From Alicyclobacillus pomorum DSM 14955 (lineage in GTDB: Bacteria; Bacillota; Bacilli; Alicyclobacillales; Alicyclobacillaceae): a stretch of DNA of 64,000 nucleotides. The notes beneath the pieces were generated by a model. That model worked only from the letters and a program-made list of their open reading frames with translations, did not search any database and was not told the DNA's origin. The DNA is taken from assembly GCF_000472905.1 (NCBI RefSeq), contig NZ_AXAR01000006.1:144744-208743 (forward strand), in the 5' to 3' direction. Both the position numbers and the translations under genes were made by a program. This document shows positions 7,523 to 15,592 of this stretch, piece by piece (the first letter of the stretch is position 1; the number at the start of each line of letters is the position of its first letter).

Positions 7523-7913
7523 TGTCCAGCACCTCCATGGTGATTTCATGGTTGTGGGCAGCCAGGATGGATAGGAAGGTTGGAAGCTTTGTTTTATTCT
7601 TCATCTGGATGGCCACCGCACACAGTATACCCCGGATGACGGCCGCATGGACGTTTCCGCGAATATCACAGCAAGATTTCAAAAGCGCACGGAATGCACC
7701 TTCGATCCCCCCACCCCATCATCAATCCGTCTGCCGTGCATTTGTACGATGTTTGTCTCAACTCTCTCTATGAAACATGTCAGAAAATCACAGGCATGAG
7801 TTGACATCATCTTGTCACGGACGCTCAACATTTCGCGATGCAAGAAGTGATAAAATCGACGTGCAAAAAATTTCATAGGCCACTCTGACAACAGACGGAG
7901 AGATGACGACAGA
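7523..7913. other. Divergent intergenic region between ogt and the multicopper oxidase
   Basis: No gene is supported. It must hold both promoters. An inverted repeat TGACA-N6-TGTCA at 7802-7817, about 100 bp before the oxidase start, could be an operator; no known family is assigned. A TAAAAT at 7851-7856 is a possible -10 for the oxidase, without a good -35. Confidence 0.3.
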
Positions 7914-9302
7914 ATGAAAAAGCTAGCATATCGAGCATTGAGCTGTCTTACTATATTCAGTTTGATAGGGCTTACCGTCGGCTGCCAAACACCAGGTGCC
8001 ACCAATAACGGCACTCAAAACACCGCAGCCTCATCGAGTCCGTCGCAAAAAAACGCATTCACCGTCGATATCACCAACTTCGCCTATAACCCAGGCACCC
8101 TCCACATTGCGAAAGGCACGACTGTCACGTGGCGCAATGATGATTCTGTCGCGCATACGGTTACCAGCGGATCGAACCAACAGCCAGACGGGATGTTTGA
8201 TTCGAAGAACTTGGCCACGGGTCAAACTTTCTCTTATACGTTTCAAAAACCAGGAACGTATCATTATTTTTGCGCCTACCATCCGAACATGACCGGAACG
8301 GTTGTCGTCTCGAACACCAGTGCAGCGTCAAGTAACGACAATATGTCTGGTATGAACATGTCAGGTAACGATGGTATGGCAGGCATGAACATGATGAGTT
8401 CACAACGATCAACATCTAGCGGTAAAGACAACATCGCGCCACTTGGTACCGGGTGGTCTGGCGAACCGAAACAGGCAGATGATCTCCGATTGTTACCGTA
8501 CAAGATGGAGAATGGGTACAAAGTGTTTCACTTGACCGCGCAGCCGGTCTGGTGGCAGGTCAAGCCAGGCCAGAAGGTCGAGGCATGGGCGTACAACGGA
8601 TCGGTTCCCGGTCCGGAAATCAAGGTAGACCAAGGCGATAAAGTCAAAATCGTAGTGGAGAACAAACTACCGGAGGGAACGACCATACACTGGCACGGCT
8701 TGGATGTCCCGTTCGCACAGGATGGGACTGGCGGCATCAGTCAGCCCGATATTAAACCTGGCCAGACGTGGACATATACGTTTACTGTAACAGCGCCGCC
8801 GGGAACCTACATTTATCACAGTCATCCGATGAACGACATGCAAAAGCAAGAAGACATGGGTTTGTTCGGACCGTTCATTGTGGAGCCAAAAGGTACCGAC
8901 TGGCAACAAGTGCATCCGGGATACCAGGATGAGTACACTCTGGTAGTGAATGATTCATCGCAATTTGGATATACCATCAATGGACTGTCGTTCCCGGCAA
9001 CCCCTGTGTTACCGGCGAAGGTTGGCGACAAGGTGCTCGTGCACCTGATCAACATCGGATCGATGAACCATCCCATGCACTTGCACGGAATGCACTTCCA
9101 GTTGATCAACCAAGACGGTTACCCACTGCCTGCACCAGTGACCATGGATACGGTCGATACGGCACCGGGCACGACGTACGATTTGTCGTTCGTTGCGGAT
9201 CAACCCGGAAAGTGGCTGTTCCACTGTCACATTGCGGCACACGTGACCGACAGCAAAGGGAACATGACGGGGATGGTCACGATGTTTGACGTCAAGAATT
9301 AA
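7914..9302 (+). CDS. Lipoprotein: cupredoxin domain fused to a two-domain multicopper oxidase
   Basis: A 462-aa exported copper protein. A lipobox ends at Cys24 (LTVGC), so it should be anchored to the outer face of the membrane. Residues 48-133 form a plastocyanin-like domain with type-1 ligands His81, Cys120, His123 and Met126. A Met-rich linker (about 143-161, repeated MSGMNM-like) follows. Residues 190-462 form a two-domain multicopper oxidase with HWHG (259-262), HSH (302-304), HPMHLHG (386-392) and HCHIAAH (437-443); Cys is present only in the second domain block, so type-1 copper should sit there. The fused cupredoxin may pass electrons to the oxidase, and the linker may bind Cu(I). 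Start ATG follows GGAGAG. Nearby copper-homeostasis genes are absent. Cuprous oxidase or laccase activity is likely. Confidence 0.88.
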   Translation: MKKLAYRALSCLTIFSLIGLTVGCQTPGATNNGTQNTAASSSPSQKNAFTVDITNFAYNPGTLHIAKGTTVTWRNDDSVAHTVTSGSNQQPDGMFDSKNLATGQTFSYTFQKPGTYHYFCAYHPNMTGTVVVSNTSAASSNDNMSGMNMSGNDGMAGMNMMSSQRSTSSGKDNIAPLGTGWSGEPKQADDLRLLPYKMENGYKVFHLTAQPVWWQVKPGQKVEAWAYNGSVPGPEIKVDQGDKVKIVVENKLPEGTTIHWHGLDVPFAQDGTGGISQPDIKPGQTWTYTFTVTAPPGTYIYHSHPMNDMQKQEDMGLFGPFIVEPKGTDWQQVHPGYQDEYTLVVNDSSQFGYTINGLSFPATPVLPAKVGDKVLVHLINIGSMNHPMHLHGMHFQLINQDGYPLPAPVTMDTVDTAPGTTYDLSFVADQPGKWLFHCHIAAHVTDSKGNMTGMVTMFDVKN

Positions 9303-9371
9303 GTTCGCGTGAGCGAACTGGATTGTATGGAATCAAAAAATGCCCTGATGTAAAGCGTTCTGAGGCAACAT

Positions 9372-9409
9372 AAAGGGAGCAGGCCATGCTCTATCGACCT
9401 GCTCCCTTT
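9372..9409. terminator. Bidirectional terminator
   Basis: Perfect 12-bp stem AAAGGGAGCAGG / CCTGCTCCCTTT with T-rich flanks on both sides, between the convergent oxidase and nitrilase genes. Confidence 0.85.
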
Positions 9410-9449
9410 TCGTTTACGTGCAGAACCGTCACACGTTCAAGTCCAGGCT

Positions 9450-10634
9450 TTAGAAACTGCTTTTTGTCAATGCCGCCTCCGACTCGAGTCTGTCGACCAA
9501 TTTTTCCAACTTTTCAATCGGCACTTCTGTGCTTTCTGAAACATGTTTCAAATCTTGATAGGAAATTTGGCCTCGTGAGCTACGGATGAGATTACTTCTT
9601 TCTTCGTCACGCAACAAAACTTGGACGACATCTGGCCTTGAATAATGGCCCAATCCGTCAAACACAACTTTCGCTGCTTTAATCTCGTTTGCATCGCAAT
9701 CGGCGTAGACAATCGTGTCGTCGTTATACACAGGTCCAGCGATGTATTCACCAAATGGGTTGACCACAGCGGCGCCACCTACAGCCCAACTGAAGTCCAT
9801 CTCCGGGCTGTCGATAAAGTGCTTATATTCAGGTTCAAAATCTTGTTGTCTTAACAAACCGGCTACGCTGATCACAAAGCTTCCAGACTCAAACGCATAT
9901 TCTCGGATGGCGAACTGTAAGTCGCAAGGATCTCCAGGTTCTGTGGTCGCTGTAAACAGTCGACCCGTTCTCTTACCATTGCTGTTCTTTCGCCCAAACG
10001 TCCAAGTTCCAGGCCAGTTCGCGATGTGGAACTCCTCACCCATCAACATCTGGGCTGCTCTCACCAATATCGTGTGGTGCTCCCAGCAAATCAGCATGCC
10101 GATTCGTCCGATATCGGTTTGATACACTTTGAGATCACTGCCATCCCCCAGCCCATGGTAAAGGCGCTCATTGAAGGTTGGCATTAATTTACGATGCCGT
10201 CCGAGTATTGAACCGTCCGGACCAAACAGGATTTGCGTGTTGTATAGCGTGCGTGCGCCGTCCGTGTCATCTATCTCGTTAACTCCCATCACACAATAGA
10301 CCCCGGCATCCTTGCATGCTCTTCCAATGATGTCCGTGTCTTCACTGGGTATGGCCACGGAGTTACTTTGAAGCGCCACGTTCCACTCGTACCATTCATC
10401 GATTTGGGTCGCGTAGCCCGCTTTATAGTATGCAGGAAAGACGGGGATGTAAGTTTCGGAGAACGCAACCAACTTCGCACCGTTTGCCCCTGCTTCTTTA
10501 ATTCGTTGGCAGGCAATTTCAATCGATTTTTCCTTGTTGAAAACAATTTGAGGTGCCTGTACTGCTGCTACACGTACCGTCCTGTGCCCACCAAATACTG
10601 ATTTGTTCAACTTTTCATTCCGAAGTTTCGCCAC
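9450..10634 (-). CDS. Nitrilase / cyanide hydratase-type carbon-nitrogen hydrolase
   Basis: A 394-aa cytoplasmic enzyme of the nitrilase branch. The catalytic triad is visible: Glu60 in FSETYIP, Lys149 in HRKLMP, Cys183 in ICWEHH. The CWE(H/N) context and the length of nearly 400 aa fit true nitrilases (R-CN to acid and ammonia) better than amidases. A C-terminal tail after residue 330 is helical and charged. The GTG at 10634, 6 nt after AAGGAGGAG, is the start; the in-frame TTG at 10652 overlaps the ribosome site. It is monocistronic and convergent with the oxidase. Substrate preference (aliphatic, aryl or cyanide) is not readable from sequence. Confidence 0.9.
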   Translation of the reverse strand: MAKLRNEKLNKSVFGGHRTVRVAAVQAPQIVFNKEKSIEIACQRIKEAGANGAKLVAFSETYIPVFPAYYKAGYATQIDEWYEWNVALQSNSVAIPSEDTDIIGRACKDAGVYCVMGVNEIDDTDGARTLYNTQILFGPDGSILGRHRKLMPTFNERLYHGLGDGSDLKVYQTDIGRIGMLICWEHHTILVRAAQMLMGEEFHIANWPGTWTFGRKNSNGKRTGRLFTATTEPGDPCDLQFAIREYAFESGSFVISVAGLLRQQDFEPEYKHFIDSPEMDFSWAVGGAAVVNPFGEYIAGPVYNDDTIVYADCDANEIKAAKVVFDGLGHYSRPDVVQVLLRDEERSNLIRSSRGQISYQDLKHVSESTEVPIEKLEKLVDRLESEAALTKSSF

Positions 10635-11000
10635 GACAATCTCCTCCTTCAAAATGAAAAGATTACTTTGAATATTAAGTTACCGAGGGCACATTTGGAG
10701 ATCAAGACCCTCCTTTTGTGTGTAAAAAGCCGTCTTCCCATGCATTCATAGAAAATTCAATTTTAAAGTTTAGTCGGTCAATTGTTGCTGCCCGCTGCTC
10801 TATGCCTTCACTACGAACCGCACCTAAAGACACACCGGCGACACGTGGACAAGCGCCATCTACCAGTCTCGGACTCCTTCCCAAATGCTTATCCGCGGTT
10901 GTGTCCGGCCAATTCCCTTGTTCCACACCAAGTGTGGCGAGCAGACATTTCATGTCCAGCGTCACTTTCCAACTTTATCGCTCATCGCTGACGCAACGGG
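10635..11000. other. Intergenic region, about 360 bp, no confident gene
   Basis: Open frames exist on both strands (for example 10702-10965 minus, 87 codons), but none has a clear ribosome site or recognisable family. The stretch may hold the nitrilase promoter; TAATAT at about 10674-10679 (minus strand) is a possible -10 without a good -35. Confidence 0.3.
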
Positions 11001-11357
11001 TTACGCACGGTCCTGACCTTGACGGTGATGCAAATACCATTGTTTGTACTCGTAGTACTTCCGCCTTGGAATTCCGAGCTGTCGACACGCTTTACTTACA
11101 TTCCGCAAAATCTCTGCCAGTTCCAAGACGGTGTAACGTTCGTATGCACGGCGCTCCTCAGGTGTGACGGTGCGCGGCGGCGTGCACCGAACGGTAAATG
11201 GGCGCGAGTCCAGGTTTACGCAGTCCATAAACGGACAGTAGAAGCAAATCTCCATGTCAATACGCCCGCGCAGAGGGCACGTCACTTGGCCTCTGTGAAC
11301 GAGATGCACTGTTCCCTTTCGCGTTCTCAACCTCGATAGGGGTGCGACTCTGTTCAT
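11001..11357 (-). CDS. Hypothetical cysteine-rich protein with a helix-turn-helix-like C-terminus
   Basis: A 118-aa protein of unknown function. The first half has cysteines at about 27, 38, 41, 46 and 58 (ICFYCPFMDC) that could bind a metal. The second half (VLELAEILRN...ACRQLGIPRRKYYEYKQW) looks like the N-terminal helix-turn-helix of IS3/IS481-type transposases or of small DNA-binding regulators. ATG is preceded by AAGGTGGAAAT. It stands alone next to an IS256 fossil, in a region of other debris, so it could be a host regulator or a mobile-element relic. Not recognised further. Confidence 0.5.
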   Translation of the reverse strand: MNRVAPLSRLRTRKGTVHLVHRGQVTCPLRGRIDMEICFYCPFMDCVNLDSRPFTVRCTPPRTVTPEERRAYERYTVLELAEILRNVSKACRQLGIPRRKYYEYKQWYLHHRQGQDRA

Positions 11358-11781
11358 ATTTCCACCTTCGTTTCCTGGTCTGTTGCAGCTGAGACTTTCC
11401 TTCTGTACTCATTCTGTAACAATGAGCAACCAACCGACAGACGCAGAACAACTAGATTTCGAGACCCAAACGGACTAGTGCGTTTGGTCTATGGCCACAC
11501 GTAAATCTCCTTGTGATACATAGATGCTGCCTTTTATATCCTATGCCCGCACGAGGTTCATCCGATGTTGGCGCAGGATCTCATGGTGCCTGTGATACCG
11601 ATGTATTCGATGCACTGCCAGTTACGAAAAACCGATATACCTCGGAAAATGAAAGAGGGAACCATACCTCGATGTGGCGAGGCGGATCCCTGGGTTAAGT
11701 CTGATGTGGTGGTGTAATTTCAGCGAGCTTCGTCTGACGAGAAAGCCATCGAATGCAATCTACTAAAATGATGAACAATTA
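11358..11781. other. Intergenic region, about 420 bp, upstream of the IS256 fossil
   Basis: No gene supported. The right end probably includes the left part of the decayed insertion sequence, but I could not define terminal inverted repeats. Confidence 0.3.
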
Positions 11782-12310
11782 GTGGAACGAGGCACATCGA
11801 TGGCTTCTATGGATAAGATCGCAATTTTGAAGTTTATCCGCAAGATCGGATTGGATGGGGATGTCGATTTTCTTCGTGAGGGACTGAAACTCCTAACCCA
11901 AGCCATCATGGGAGCTGAAGTCAGCGAATTGGTTGGTGCCGAGCGATTTGAACCGCTCAAAGGAGAGGCAAAACTACAGAAACGGATACCATTCTCAGGG
12001 AATAGAATACGAAAGTAGGCACCATTGAACTACAGATCCCCAAGTTTCGTAAAGTCAGTCTCAAGTTTGCTCGAGCCACACCGCCGAGCCGAAACGACAC
12101 TGTTGTATGTGGCTCAAGAGGCATATGTCCATACGGTGAGCACCCGCAATTGTTGATGATTACGTCGAATCCCTGGGCATTGGGAGTATCAGTATGAGTG
12201 AAGTTTCCCGCATCTGTAAGGAACTTGACGACGTGGTCCAGACATTCAAAGACTGTCCGTTGGAGGGAGAGTATCCTTACGTTTGGCTGGATGCCACCTT
12301 TCCAAAACGT
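11782..12310 (+). pseudogene. Decayed IS256-family transposase (N-terminal half)
   Basis: The first frame (11782-12018) encodes the typical start of a Mutator/IS256 transposase (FLREGLKLLTQAIMGAEVSE, ELVGAERFE). The sense resumes in another frame near 12026 (TIELQIPKFRK) and again from 12194 with SEVSRICKELDDVVQTF and LEGEYPYVWLDATFPK, where the first catalytic Asp lies. At least two frameshifts and internal changes separate these pieces. It stops abruptly after DATFPK, where unrelated sequence begins; the DDE catalytic half is missing. This is a dead fragment. Confidence 0.85.
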
Positions 12311-12311
12311 G

Positions 12312-12665
12312 TCACCTTAGGTACTCCGCTTCCCACTTTTCTTGTTTCTCAACAGGACTTATGTGAGAAACATCTTCATATCCGTATTTAATCTTCATTG
12401 CACCTGTACTTTCCAATATATACGTTAAGTGTGTCCATGTTTCTTGTTCTTGAGTTTTGAATTCGATTAATAACTCACTAAAGCACGTATATAACTTGTT
12501 TTCCAGTTCATCGAATAAGTCTTCGTCGAAATGAAACTTCTCAGTAATATCGAGATGATAAACAGGCCTCTCGTACCCAACTGGGTAATAATAAAAGAAT
12601 ACCTTGCGATACCCTTCCCTAATTTCAGCATATAGATATACTTTGTTCCAATCTTCCGGAATCAT
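12312..12665 (-). pseudogene. YezG/DUF600-type immunity protein, N-terminus replaced
   Basis: The sequence MIPEDWNKVYLYAEI, the FYYYP stretch and the EPWTHLTYIL-like block (ETWTHLTYILESTG) with YGYED match YezG-family immunity proteins, which neutralise LXG polymorphic toxins. Family members normally carry about 15-20 residues before this motif; here the frame upstream (to 12704) is unrelated, and no ribosome site precedes the ATG at 12665. The 3' end abuts the truncated IS256 fossil. No LXG toxin is in the window. It is an orphan, probably broken by the insertion-deletion event; expression from the GTG at 12704 cannot be excluded. Confidence 0.6.
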
Positions 12666-12787
12666 TTCAAAGGTTCGCTTCCGTTGAGTGAAACCCTGGC
12701 GCACCTATAATCAGCCCTTTCCCTGAACTGAGCGAACCGTTAGAGTAGAGGTAAACCAGCGTTTGTGCTGCGGGAGGGGCCGATGAC

Positions 12788-13075
12788 ATGAAGATTACCG
12801 TGACAGACAGCGCGCTCGAGTGGTTTCGGCAAGAACTCGGTCTCACGTCTGGAGATACACTCCGCTTGTATGCGAAGTACGGTGGAACGTCGCGATTTCA
12901 CCCTGGATTTTCAGTCGGGATTACTGTCGAGAAACCCTCGCAGGTCGCTGCATCCGTGGAGCGAGACGGGATTACCTTTTTCATCCGCGAATCTGACGTG
13001 TGGTTTTTCAATGAGTGCAATCTAAACGTCGACTACGACAAAGAACAGGACGAAGTGGTATACGACATCGCGTGA
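12788..13075 (+). CDS. HesB/YneR-family small protein
   Basis: A 95-aa protein of the HesB-like YneR group (core MKITVTDSALEWFRQELGL at the start, then a beta-rich half ending VDYDKEQDEVVYDI). Unlike IscA-type carriers it lacks the three conserved cysteines: its only Cys is in FFNECNLNV. An iron-sulfur carrier role is therefore doubtful. The ATG follows GGGAGGGG at good spacing. It is monocistronic, ended by the hairpin at 13110-13139. Confidence 0.75.
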   Translation: MKITVTDSALEWFRQELGLTSGDTLRLYAKYGGTSRFHPGFSVGITVEKPSQVAASVERDGITFFIRESDVWFFNECNLNVDYDKEQDEVVYDIA

Positions 13076-13109
13076 CGTATGTTCGGGCAGATGACAGACA
13101 GTTACAAGC

Positions 13110-13140
13110 AACGCGGCAGGGGCTTCCTCTTGCCGCGTTT
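13110..13140 (+). terminator. Terminator after the HesB-like gene
   Basis: Stem AACGCGGCA / TGCCGCGTT (9 bp, 12-nt loop) followed by TTC; 35 bp after the stop codon. Confidence 0.65.
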
Positions 13141-13351
13141 CGCATGTAGGATGCTTTCCGTTCGCTGAAGGGTAACTTGTGACGTCGTCTGAGTTCCTCC
13201 AGAACACCATCTTCTCAGACATTCCCCATGGCGAAACAAGGCCCGTTCTACTCGTCCCCCCCTGCGAATAGGCTCTAGTGGGCTGGTGGACGCATCCTCA
13301 CAGTTTCACTGCGCGCCCATGTCCACATTTCCCACCTCGAGGTGCATCCCT

Positions 13352-14122
13352 ATGAAGTTACCCATCATCGGCATCACGGGTTATCACGTGGCCCCGGAAG
13401 AGGGGTACGGTGGAACGTTCCGAGGCGTTGCCGGCCAGGGATTTCACGTGCTCGGACACGATTACATCCACGCGGTCGGCAGAGCTGGTGGCGTGGCGGT
13501 GGGGATTCCGGTTCAGGCCATGACGACTTGCGAGGCCATTCTGGATGCGGTCGACGGACTCATTTTCAGCGGTGGAGAAGACATTGATCCCGCGCTCTAC
13601 GGCCAGCACCCAGACGAACGATTGTGGACGGTGCAACCGGAACGAGACCGGTTTGAGCTGGTTCTGCTCACAGCAGCGCTGCGAAGACAGATGCCCGTAT
13701 TGGCCATCTGCCGCGGGTTGCAACTGTTGAACGTGTTGTTTGGGGGATCGCTGTACAAGGACAACGCGGATAGACCAACGGACGAACCCAAGATCACCCA
13801 CCAGTTCAACCGCGTCCCCCGCTGGTACCCCATGCACCGGGTACGGCTGAGATCTCGCGCGTTGCAACAGTTGTACGGCGCGGAGGAAATCCAGACCAAC
13901 AGTTACCACCACCAATCCGTGAACAACGTCGGCCAAGGCCTGGTCGTCTCTGCGGTGGCGGAGGACGGCATGGTGGAGGGACTGGAGCATCCGGATTACC
14001 CGAACCTACTCGCAGTCCAGTGGCATCCCGAGATGATGGCCGTGCACGACACAAGTGGCCTGATTCCATTTCAATGGCTTGTGAACACCATTACCGCTGA
14101 GAGCGCGAAAAAGGCGAGGTGA
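13352..14122 (+). CDS. puuD: Class I glutamine amidotransferase-like gamma-glutamyl amide hydrolase (PuuD type)
   Basis: A 256-aa hydrolase that releases glutamate from gamma-glutamylated intermediates such as gamma-glutamyl-GABA. The nucleophile is Cys120 in AICRGLQ, with His225 and Glu227 in QWHPEM; the SGGEDIDP loop near 73-80 is typical of PuuD. The ATG at 13352 is chosen (GAGGTG upstream, protein begins with the family strand LPIIGITG); an in-frame ATG at 13286 adds an unlikely 22-residue extension. It is first in an apparent operon with an aldehyde dehydrogenase (7-bp gap), a GlnA-like ligase, an SDR, a small membrane protein and a permease, which together define a gamma-glutamylation catabolic route. 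Confidence 0.88.
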   Translation: MKLPIIGITGYHVAPEEGYGGTFRGVAGQGFHVLGHDYIHAVGRAGGVAVGIPVQAMTTCEAILDAVDGLIFSGGEDIDPALYGQHPDERLWTVQPERDRFELVLLTAALRRQMPVLAICRGLQLLNVLFGGSLYKDNADRPTDEPKITHQFNRVPRWYPMHRVRLRSRALQQLYGAEEIQTNSYHHQSVNNVGQGLVVSAVAEDGMVEGLEHPDYPNLLAVQWHPEMMAVHDTSGLIPFQWLVNTITAESAKKAR

Positions 14123-14128
14123 ACTAGG

Positions 14129-15592
14129 GTGACACTGGATATCGACCGATTCAACTACAACTGGATAGGCGGGCAAAAAGTACAGTTGCCCGAGACCCTC
14201 GACGTACGCAATCCTGCGGATTCGTCGGTGGTCGGGCGCGTCCCGAACGCAGGCGCTGATGAAACGGCACAAGCCGTGGATGCGGCTCACAGTGCATTTG
14301 GCACGTGGTCCCGCATGATCCCCGTCGAGCGTGCCCAGTTTCTGCACGCATGGGCCGACAATGTGTTGCAAAGAAAGGACGAACTCGCCCAGCTCCTGTC
14401 ACTGGAGCAAGGCAAGCCTGTGTCGGAAGCGGCAGGCGAGCTTGCTGCTTCTGTCGAGTTTTTGCGCTGGTACGCCGAGGAGGGGCGCCGCGTCTACGGG
14501 GAGGTCATTCCACCGTCGCGGGTCGGGCAGCGCATGCTCGTATTGCGTCAACCTGTGGGCGTGGTTGGGCTTATCACACCGTGGAATTTTCCTGCAGCCA
14601 TGGTGCTGCGCAAAATGTCTCCGGCGCTTGCGGCGGGGTGTACGGTGGTGCTGAAGCCGGCGAAACAAACGCCGCTCATCGCCATCGCCCTGGTGGAATG
14701 TCTCGTGGAAACAGGCATCTCAGCTGGAGTGGTCAACCTTGTCACGGGCGATGCGGCCCCCATCAGCGACACACTGCTCGCCCATCCGAGCGTCCGCAAG
14801 ATTTCCTTCACGGGCTCCACCGAGGTTGGCAAAAGTGTCATGCGCCGTGCCGCAGACACGGTGAAAAAGCTCTCGCTCGAGCTTGGCGGCAACGCCCCTG
14901 CCATTGTCTTTCCAGACGCAGACCTCGACCAGGCTGCTGCAGCCATCCTCGACAACAAGTTTGAGAACTGCGGCCAGGTCTGCAACGGCATCAATGTGGT
15001 CTACGCGCACCAGGCCGTTGCGGATTCGCTGGTCCAGCGGCTGGCAGAGGGAGCGAAGCGAATGGTGGTTGGTCCTGGCACAACGCCGGGCGTGCAGATG
15101 GGCCCACTCATTGACGAGAACGCACTGAACAAGGTGGCATCGCTGGTATCCGACGCGGTGGCCAAGGGAGCGGTGGTTCACACAGGTGGACACCGACTGA
15201 CAGCGTACCGCGGCGGTTCCTTCTACGCCCCCACCGTCCTGTCTGGCGTGACCCGGGCTATGGCCATCGCGCACGAGGAAGTGTTTGGTCCGGTCTGCCC
15301 CGTGTTGACGTTCACCTCCGAAGCGGAGGTGTTGCACAGCAGCAACGACACCCCGTACGGTCTCGCCGCGTACGTCTTCACGCGCGACATCGGCAGAGTG
15401 TACCGCGTAGCAGAAGGCTTGGAGGTCGGCATGGTGGCGGTCAACGGCACGTCCCTCAGTTTCCCACAGGCGCCGTTTGGCGGCATCAAGGAAAGTGGGC
15501 AGGGACGAGAAGGCGGGCATCACGGTATCGAGGACTACCTCGAAACCAAGTTTGTCTCCTTGACGCTTACGGAAGGAGAGGAAGAGTCATGA
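14129..15592 (+). CDS. NAD(P)-dependent aldehyde dehydrogenase
   Basis: A 487-aa ALDH-superfamily enzyme. PWNF (151-154) is the oxyanion/cofactor block, FTGSTEVG (228-235) the Rossmann loop, Glu251 in LELGG and Cys285 in GQVCNG the catalytic pair. In this operon it should oxidise a gamma-glutamyl aminoaldehyde to the acid. The start is GTG at 14129, just past the preceding gene, with GGCGAGG a few bases upstream. Its stop overlaps the next ATG (ATGA at 15589-15592), which implies translational coupling to the ligase. A succinate-semialdehyde or betaine-aldehyde dehydrogenase label would fit by sequence; context favours the gamma-glutamyl route. Confidence 0.88.
   Translation: MTLDIDRFNYNWIGGQKVQLPETLDVRNPADSSVVGRVPNAGADETAQAVDAAHSAFGTWSRMIPVERAQFLHAWADNVLQRKDELAQLLSLEQGKPVSEAAGELAASVEFLRWYAEEGRRVYGEVIPPSRVGQRMLVLRQPVGVVGLITPWNFPAAMVLRKMSPALAAGCTVVLKPAKQTPLIAIALVECLVETGISAGVVNLVTGDAAPISDTLLAHPSVRKISFTGSTEVGKSVMRRAADTVKKLSLELGGNAPAIVFPDADLDQAAAAILDNKFENCGQVCNGINVVYAHQAVADSLVQRLAEGAKRMVVGPGTTPGVQMGPLIDENALNKVASLVSDAVAKGAVVHTGGHRLTAYRGGSFYAPTVLSGVTRAMAIAHEEVFGPVCPVLTFTSEAEVLHSSNDTPYGLAAYVFTRDIGRVYRVAEGLEVGMVAVNGTSLSFPQAPFGGIKESGQGREGGHHGIEDYLETKFVSLTLTEGEEES

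Noticed and set aside
7476..7682. Minus-strand 68-codon ORF overlapping the start of ogt
   Set aside because: Overlaps the better-supported ogt start, has no family match and no ribosome site.
10702..10965. Minus-strand 87-codon ORF next to the nitrilase
   Set aside because: No clear ribosome site, no recognisable domain; other frames over the same span are equally open.
14720..15523. Long antisense ORF (267 codons) inside the aldehyde dehydrogenase gene
   Set aside because: High-GC antisense shadow of a clear ALDH; composition is His/Arg-rich and unlike a protein family.
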